A stretch of 64,000 bases of DNA. Source: Amycolatopsis sp. cg9 (GTDB taxonomy: Bacteria > Actinomycetota > Actinomycetes > Mycobacteriales > Pseudonocardiaceae). The position numbers and the translations under genes are program-made. Under the pieces are notes generated by a model. That model saw only the letters and a list, made by a program, of their open reading frames with translations, was not told the origin of the DNA and ran no database searches. The DNA lies in contig NZ_CP166851.1 in the NCBI RefSeq assembly GCF_041346945.1, positions 121,873-185,872 on the forward strand. The letters are read 5' to 3'. How positions within the stretch are numbered: position 1 is the first letter of the stretch; every line of letters starts with the position of its first letter. Shown here piece by piece: positions 59,366 to 64,000 of this stretch.

Positions 59366-59386
59366 GGCTGGGTACTGCTCCTTTGT

Positions 59387-59437
59387 GCTCGGTTTCAGTG
59401 GCGCCGCGCGGGCGGGATGGTCGGTCCCGCCCGCGCG
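59387..59437 (-). repeat. Start-associated hairpin element 10 (type example)
   Basis: GCTCGGTTTC box at 59387-59396 and perfect 13-bp arms CGCGCGGGCGGGA / TCCCGCCCGCGCG around TGGTCGG at 59405-59437, before the start at 59365. Confidence 0.75.
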
Positions 59438-59460
59438 AGGTGTGGTGGGGTCGTGGGCCG

Positions 59461-60144
59461 TCAGCGCGAGGTGGCCGCGGGCAGCGCCGGGGTCCCGGCA
59501 GTGACGGCGAGGCGTTCGTCGCCGGGCTGGTCCATGCGGGTCGCCGTAACCCGGATCGGCGCGGAGGTGTCGTCGCCGAGCACGGTCTCGTCGGCGAAGG
59601 TGATCTGTCCGGACTGCACCGACACCACGTTGTCGCGGACCACCAGCCGCCAGATGTCATCGGGTGCTTCACCGCTGGCGTCGATTGCGCCGTTGACGAT
59701 GTGGTCGAACGTGAAGGCCGCGAACTCCGGCGGGTAGACCCATCCGTGTTCGGGCTGCCGCAGCGCGGGCACGCCGGTACCGCCGGCGGCCAGTGCGCGC
59801 AGTTCCTGCTGCACGGTGGCGCCGGGCTGGAGGAACGTGGTGATGAGGTAGGCCATCCATTCGGCCGAGTCGTAGAACTTCTCGGCGCCGTCCCAGCAGA
59901 TCGCCGAGCCGTCCTCGGTGGGCACCCAGTGGCACCACAGGCCGGGCTGCTGCTGCGGGGGCTCGTTGTAGTTGAGGATTCCGGTGCCGCTCTGGCCCCA
60001 GTCGTTGCCGGGGTTGGCGTAGTAGGGGCCTTGGCTCCGGTGCATCCGCCGGGAGTCGGAGAACCGTTGCAGGTAGGCGATTTCCTGCGGGTTCAGCGGC
60101 GGGTCGATGGTGACTTCGCCGTAGAAGTCGGTGGTGTAGCCCAC
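59461..60144 (-). CDS. Conserved phage/plasmid hypothetical protein
   Basis: A 227-residue protein whose N-terminus (GYTTDFYGEVTIDPPLNPQE, then IAYLQRFSDSRRMHR) matches a family familiar from actinophages and plasmids. The centre has GPYYANPGND and WCHWVPTEDGSAICWDGAEK, also typical. Function unknown. GTG 60144 start; start-associated hairpin upstream. Confidence 0.7.
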   Translation of the reverse strand: MGYTTDFYGEVTIDPPLNPQEIAYLQRFSDSRRMHRSQGPYYANPGNDWGQSGTGILNYNEPPQQQPGLWCHWVPTEDGSAICWDGAEKFYDSAEWMAYLITTFLQPGATVQQELRALAAGGTGVPALRQPEHGWVYPPEFAAFTFDHIVNGAIDASGEAPDDIWRLVVRDNVVSVQSGQITFADETVLGDDTSAPIRVTATRMDQPGDERLAVTAGTPALPAATSR

Positions 60145-60157
60145 GGGGGTGCCTTTC

Positions 60158-60210
60158 GCTCGGTGTCATCGGTGGCCGCGCGGGCGGGGTGGTCGGTCCC
60201 GCCGGCGCGG
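60158..60210 (-). repeat. Start-associated hairpin element 11
   Basis: GCTCGGTGTC box at 60158-60167 and CCGCGCGGGCGGGG / TCCCGCCGGCGCGG around TGGTCGG (60176-60210), before the start at 60144. Confidence 0.65.
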
Positions 60211-60232
60211 AAGGCGTGGGGCTGAGGCGCTG

Positions 60233-61081
60233 CTACAGGGCCAGCAGGGCGAGCTGACCGGCCGGGTTCTCGACGGCGGCCGGTGGCACGTCGTGGTCGC
60301 GGCGGCCAGTCGGTCCGGCGGCCGGTTCTCGCGTGGTGAAGTCGGCGCGGACGATCTCCACCAGCGGGTCGACGTCGTGCCAGTCCTGCTGGTACTGGGT
60401 GGTGTCGATGCCGCAGTTGGCCTCGAGCTCGATGCCCGTCGCGGCGACGAACTTGCGGTACTCGGCATCGCCGGCGTCGGTCTCGTAGCGCGGGACGCCG
60501 GAGTACCGGAACGGGGCGGCGACCTGCGGGATGAGGAACACGCCGCGGCGGGCGACCATCGCGGCCAGGGCGATGGCGTGGTACTCGAACCGGCGGCCGC
60601 GATAGCCGCTGGTCGCCTCGACCGCGCGCGGGATGGGGCCGTAGGGCGGGTTGGAGATCGCGTAGTCGAACTCGCCGATGTCCTCGCGCAGGGCCGGGAG
60701 GGTCATGATGTCCGCGCAGATCCAGCGGGCCTCGGGCATGACGCGGCGGCCGACGCGCACGTACTCGGGGTTGCGCTCGATGCAGACGAGCTCCGGACCG
60801 GTGTGCGGCCAGCGCGCCCACAGGTCGCGGCAGTGGAACGCGAGCCGGCCGATGCCGGCGGCCAGGTCGATGATCCGGTCCCCGCCGACGTGAAGGGACA
60901 GGTCCCGGGCCAGCCCGGCCGGGGTGAAGTGCGCCCGGTCCGACGCCGAGCGGGCGGTGGACGACGCCCGCCAGTGGTCGAGGACGAACGCCCGCTCCTC
61001 TTCGGTGAGGTCGCGATCGAGGTCGATCAGCTGGCACGCCTGGGCGTGCAGGCGTTCCTGCTCGTAGGTCAGCTTGGCCAC
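60233..61081 (-). CDS. N6-adenine-type DNA methyltransferase-like protein
   Basis: A 282-residue SAM-dependent methyltransferase. Motif I is IIDLAAGIGRLAFHCRD near residue 70, and the catalytic motif IV NPPYGPI near 142 is that of amino-methyltransferases acting on adenine in DNA. An 80-residue helical leader precedes it. No restriction gene is adjacent, so it is probably an orphan methylase that may protect the element. I start it at GTG 61081, after AAAGGGGG. A CTCGGTTTC box lies upstream. Confidence 0.75.
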   Translation of the reverse strand: MAKLTYEQERLHAQACQLIDLDRDLTEEERAFVLDHWRASSTARSASDRAHFTPAGLARDLSLHVGGDRIIDLAAGIGRLAFHCRDLWARWPHTGPELVCIERNPEYVRVGRRVMPEARWICADIMTLPALREDIGEFDYAISNPPYGPIPRAVEATSGYRGRRFEYHAIALAAMVARRGVFLIPQVAAPFRYSGVPRYETDAGDAEYRKFVAATGIELEANCGIDTTQYQQDWHDVDPLVEIVRADFTTREPAAGPTGRRDHDVPPAAVENPAGQLALLAL

Positions 61082-61384
61082 GGCGAAGCCCCCTTTCGTG
61101 CTCGGTTTCGGGCGCGCGGGCGATCCCGCGGCGCGACGTGCTGGCGCGGATGCGCCGGGCCGGTCCCGCGTGGGGATCTGCTTGGCCCTGGTCACCGGGT
61201 GGTGCCGCCCCGTTCGGTGGGGCGCGCTCGGGTGGCGCCGGCGCCGGGGAAAGGGGTCAAGCCGGGTGCTGTTCCCGGCTTGACCCCGGCCCGGCGCCGG
61301 CGCACCGTGCGAGCGCCCCACCGGGCGGGTCGGCAGCGCCGAACTCCCTTGTTGTTGCTGGGGTTCGGGTGCCGATCAGGTGGA
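61082..61384. other. 303-bp non-coding gap
   Basis: No gene is evident. It holds a CTCGGTTTC box near 61099 and the third long-hairpin element. The rest is GC-rich with no clear motif. Confidence 0.5.
61206..61332. repeat. Long-hairpin element, copy C
   Basis: Core GGGGTCAAGCCGGG (61253-61266) and CCCGGCTTGACCCC (61274-61287) around TGCTGTT; outer GCCCCGTTCGGTGGGGCGC and GAGCGCCCCACCGGGCGGG arms. It shares an extra CACCGGGTGG lead-in with copy D. Confidence 0.8.
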
Positions 61385-62263
61385 TCAGGCGTGGGGGAAC
61401 TGGAGGAGGTCCAGGCCCGGGATGGGGATGTCGGCCAGGGCGCGCAGCGTCTGCTCGTTCTCGTCGTGCAGGACGAGGTCGGTCTCGGGGGCGATCTCCA
61501 GCAGCGAGGCCCTGTTCTCTCGCGCGGTGTCGGCCAGGGCGCGCAGCCTCCCCGGCAGATCGGGGTCGCCGTCGTGCGGTCCCGAGCCCGACGGGTACAG
61601 CCAGCGGCTGCGGGTCTTCCAGTACCGCAGTCCTTCGCTGGGCGTGGGGCGCTGCATGCACGCCCACTCCGCGCGTTCGGCCCGGCTGGCGTGTGCCCAT
61701 TCGTAGTCGTGCAGGACGTCGGCGAGCTGGAGCAGCATCGTGTTGAGCTGCCGGGGCCGGCGCAGGTGTGTGCGGAAGTCCGGTGCCATCCTGTCCAGCT
61801 GGTCGCGGCGGCCGGTTTCGGCGTCCATCCGCAGGTAGAGGTAGTCGAGGTAGGCGTGGCCGAAGGCGAACAGGGTGGCTTCGGTGAAGTGCGGGAGAGC
61901 GGCGGTGGGGAACGCCTCGGTCGAGCCGTGGACGGCCTTGTGGACCCAGGGCAGGACGCCGTAGCTCCAGGGCTGGATTCCGTCGGTGGTGGTCAGGATC
62001 AGCCACCTGCGTGCGACGTCGTCTTCGTCGGCCGGGTCGGTGGGGCTGGTGCTGGCCCACAGGTGGGCGGTCCCGGCCGGGGTGTGCAGGACCCAGGTCT
62101 CGGTCACGCCGTCCGGGGCGTGCCCGAGCTGGGACGGGCCGAGCCGGTCGCGCAGCTGGTGGACGCTGCTGGTCAGGTACCCGACACCGATCAGGCCGGT
62201 GGTGGGCGGTGTTTCCGGGGCGTCGCTCGTGTCGACGGACAGGTCGGGATTCAGGACGGCCAT
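61385..62263 (-). CDS. Hypothetical protein
   Basis: A 292-residue protein (MAVLNPDLSVDTSDAPETPP...). The centre (ATLFAFGHAYLDYLYLRMDA) and C-terminal helices look globular. No family recognised. ATG 62263 is used; GTG 62284 is an alternative, and neither has a strong ribosome site. Confidence 0.55.
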   Translation of the reverse strand: MAVLNPDLSVDTSDAPETPPTTGLIGVGYLTSSVHQLRDRLGPSQLGHAPDGVTETWVLHTPAGTAHLWASTSPTDPADEDDVARRWLILTTTDGIQPWSYGVLPWVHKAVHGSTEAFPTAALPHFTEATLFAFGHAYLDYLYLRMDAETGRRDQLDRMAPDFRTHLRRPRQLNTMLLQLADVLHDYEWAHASRAERAEWACMQRPTPSEGLRYWKTRSRWLYPSGSGPHDGDPDLPGRLRALADTARENRASLLEIAPETDLVLHDENEQTLRALADIPIPGLDLLQFPHA

Positions 62264-62408
62264 GGGTGATCCGTTCGTCGGCACCGCGCGGCGATGGCGG
62301 TGGCCGCGAACCGGCGTGCGGCGGCGCGGCGCGGATCCGCCGGACGCCGGCGCGGTGAGGTGGTTGCCGTGGTGCGGGCCGCCGGTAGCGCGGCGGCCCG
62401 CGGGCCGG

Positions 62409-62870
62409 TCAGGCCGGCACGGGGATGGCGTCTTCGAGCACGTCGATGCCCCAGGGCGCGCTCTCCCAGGCAGGAAGAGTGCGGTAGCGGTAGGTCTCGC
62501 CGAAGTGCCCGTTCACCCGCTCGCCGAGCTCCGGGTGCCGGGCGAGGACCGCGGTGTGCAGCGCCTCCATGAGCTTGTGGGCCTCGCTATCGGGCCAGCC
62601 GGGGTGCTCGCAGGACTGGTAGTCGAAGCAGGCCATCGCCTTGAGCACCACGATCGGGTCGAGGGTGGCCTCGGTGGTGCGCAGCTGGTAGCGCGGGGCT
62701 TCGGTGAGTTCGCTGTAGCGGTAGTTGACCGACGTGTGGTTCTCCTGCCACAGCTTCTGGCCCAGCGCGCGGAATCCTTCGGCGCCGAGGTCGGGGGCGA
62801 CGACCTCGTACTGGGCCAGGGCGTGCACGAGGACGTCGATGTGGCCGCTGGACACGATCCATGCAGACAT
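62409..62870 (-). CDS. Conserved phage/plasmid hypothetical protein
   Basis: A 153-residue protein whose start, MSAWIVSSGHIDVLVHALAQ, with GFRALGQKLWQENHTSVNYR, matches a family common on actinobacterial phages and plasmids, of unknown function. It also has CFDYQSCEHPGWPDSEAHKL. GGAAGGC before the ATG supports the start at 62870. Confidence 0.65.
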   Translation of the reverse strand: MSAWIVSSGHIDVLVHALAQYEVVAPDLGAEGFRALGQKLWQENHTSVNYRYSELTEAPRYQLRTTEATLDPIVVLKAMACFDYQSCEHPGWPDSEAHKLMEALHTAVLARHPELGERVNGHFGETYRYRTLPAWESAPWGIDVLEDAIPVPA

Positions 62871-62971
62871 GCGAAAGAAAGCCTTCCTGGACAAGGGAAA
62901 GAGCACGCGGCGCGGTGCCGGTGTCCGGGCTCTGGGCGGCCCTGGAATTTCGTGATCACCGGGTGGCGCCG

Positions 62972-63090
62972 GCCCCGTTCGGCGGGGCGCGCTCGGGTCG
63001 AGCCGGCGCCGGGCAACGGGGTCAAGCCGGGTGCTGTTGCCGGCTTGACCCCGGGCGGCGCGGGCGCACCGTGCGAGCGCCCCGCTGGGC
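62972..63090. repeat. Long-hairpin element, copy D
   Basis: Core GGGGTCAAGCCGG (63018-63030) and CCGGCTTGACCCC (63040-63052) around a loop that includes GTGCTGTTG; outer GCCCCGTTCGGCGGGGCGC and GAGCGCCCCGCTGGGCGGG arms. It lies in the gap before the gene ending at 63113. Confidence 0.8.
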
Positions 63091-63112
63091 GGGCGCGGCC
63101 GGGTCGCCTCGG

Positions 63113-63508
63113 CTACTGCTGGCCGGGCGGGAGTTGGCCGAACGGGAAGGGGTCGTGATTCACGGCGATGACTTCGCCGTCGAGGACGTCGTCACCCGGC
63201 TCGCCGTCGGCCTCGTCGCCGAGGTCGTCGGGGTCGTCCTCGTCGTCGAGGTCGTCGACGGCGCCGTGCTCGGCGGTCTGGTCGGCCCACCGGCGGATCA
63301 GCTCGGCCGCGGCAGGGGACGCGGCGTCCGCGAGGTCGTGCTGGCGTTGCAGCCACTCCGCGGACCGGCCGCGGCGAAGCATCCGGTCGTCGGGGTCGAG
63401 TTCGTAGCAGGTGACCTGCCGGACTTCGACGCCGTCGAGGAACAGCACCTCGAGGGCGTGGCCGTCGCCGTTGTAGCCCAGGACGCGTTCAACCAGCACG
63501 GCGCTCAC
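63113..63508 (-). CDS. Hypothetical acidic protein
   Basis: A 131-residue protein from GTG 63508 (SAVLVERVLGYNGDGHALEV...) with a beta-rich start, a helical middle and an Asp/Glu-rich end (DDLDDEDDPDDLGDEADGEP). It overlaps the ArdC-like gene by 20 bp. The start is not certain. Its position suggests a partner of the ArdC-like protein. Confidence 0.5.
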   Translation of the reverse strand: MSAVLVERVLGYNGDGHALEVLFLDGVEVRQVTCYELDPDDRMLRRGRSAEWLQRQHDLADAASPAAAELIRRWADQTAEHGAVDDLDDEDDPDDLGDEADGEPGDDVLDGEVIAVNHDPFPFGQLPPGQQ

Positions 63509-64000
63509 CGACCAGCGCCAGTGCGGGGGTCGCCCCGCAGACCAGGGCATGCGCCAGAGCGGGGATGAGCACACGCACCGCGGACTCCGGATCGCCGCGC
63601 CAGGTCGGCTCGGCGATGGTGATCAGCTGCGCGTCGTGGTCGACCGCGGTGGCGGCGCCGGGTGCGACGCGGTAGCCGTGCTTGCCGAGTTGCCCGATCA
63701 GGTTCTGGGCGAACTCGGCGGGATCACCGGCGGCCGCGGGCGTGGCCTGGGGCGGCACATCTCCCTCGGCTGGGTCGGTCTGGGCGAACTCCCAGCGGTA
63801 GGAGACCCGGAATTCGCGGCGGCCGCGGCGGCCGCCCGGCTGGTCGTGCGGGCGGACGACCTTCAGGCCCGTCTGGCTGGGCACACGGCCGCGGCGGGCC
63901 CAGCCGGCTTCGGTGTCGACATCCCGCAGCGGGATCTGCTGTTCACCGGCTTGCACGAGCAGAGTGATCTGGTTGCGCAGGCTCAGGTGCTGGACGCTGC
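63489..64000 (-). CDS. ArdC-like N-terminal-domain protein, 3' part
   Basis: The frame stays open to the right edge, so only the last 170 residues are visible. HLSLRNQITLLVQAGEQQIP, then WARRGRVPSQTGLKVVRP and FRVSYRWEFAQTDP follow the layout of the ArdC N-terminal (DUF1738) single-strand-binding domain, where N-x-LL-x-Q, a W-x-x-x-G-R-x-V-x-x-G stretch and a D/E-x-S/A-Q-T ending are typical. ArdC proteins protect incoming single-stranded plasmid DNA from restriction. A GTG at 63956 could be an internal start. The call is moderate because the domain's start is missing. Confidence 0.5.
   Translation of the reverse strand, partial: SVQHLSLRNQITLLVQAGEQQIPLRDVDTEAGWARRGRVPSQTGLKVVRPHDQPGGRRGRREFRVSYRWEFAQTDPAEGDVPPQATPAAAGDPAEFAQNLIGQLGKHGYRVAPGAATAVDHDAQLITIAEPTWRGDPESAVRVLIPALAHALVCGATPALALVGERRAG

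Noticed and set aside
1..64000. rRNA, tRNA and insertion sequences
   Set aside because: No rRNA-like sequence, no convincing tRNA cloverleaf and no transposase or integrase gene was found on either strand.

Overview
The window is high-GC (about 70% by eye) actinomycete DNA with a conjugative plasmid or integrative conjugative element character. It carries a MobF-type TrwC/TraI relaxase-helicase, a plasmid-style single-strand binding protein, a Prim-Pol primase-polymerase, DUF1173 and DUF932 (phage/plasmid-like) proteins, an ArdC-like protein, an actinobacterial integration host factor (mIHF) and long runs of small uncharacterised genes shared with phages and plasmids. Codon use, GTG/TTG starts and gene families point to Actinomycetes, plausibly Pseudonocardiaceae, but no ribosomal or tRNA gene is present to fix the taxon.

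Layout. 0-4.3 kb: tail of an unknown gene, a GNAT-like gene and error-prone polymerase dnaE2. 4.4-8.6 kb: a small unknown gene, a RapZ-C/nucleoside deoxyribosyltransferase-like fusion, a Nudix hydrolase and a two-domain (ligase-polymerase) LigD. 9.0-12.0 kb: a tightly overlapping three-gene operon headed by a palindrome around its start codon; it encodes a helical protein, a P-loop NTPase and a class I aminoacyl-tRNA-synthetase-like catalytic domain fused to an ASCH domain. This is the best candidate for an undescribed system here. 12.1-15.4 kb: a phosphotransferase, a PIN-type toxin-antitoxin pair and a sigma factor with a built-in zinc-finger tail. 15.6-25.9 kb: propeller-like and unknown genes, DUF1173, mIHF, a Schlafen AlbA_2 protein, a second Nudix gene and a Phd-like protein; two 90-nt copies of a palindromic GGTTCGGTAG-rich element flank this block.

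26-35.3 kb is the transfer region: an unknown gene, the giant relaxase, small genes, a Cys-rich protein, a 1.2-kb non-coding stretch and a basic coiled-coil protein. A 16-bp operator-like motif occurs twice in tandem before the relaxase and once before the coiled-coil gene. 35.4-40.7 kb holds small membrane, lipoprotein and Cys-rich genes and then the replication pair ssb and prim-pol, separated by a 147-nt inverted-repeat structure.

40.9-64 kb is almost entirely minus-strand small genes of unknown function, with a PAPS-reductase-like protein, an N6-adenine-type methyltransferase, DUF2493, DUF932, an HNH nuclease (plus strand) and a partial ArdC-like gene at the edge. Two families of non-coding elements organise it: eleven start-associated hairpins with a conserved loop followed by a CTCGGT box just before start codons, and four copies of a roughly 130-nt long-hairpin element. 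Most other intergenic gaps hold GC-rich terminator hairpins.
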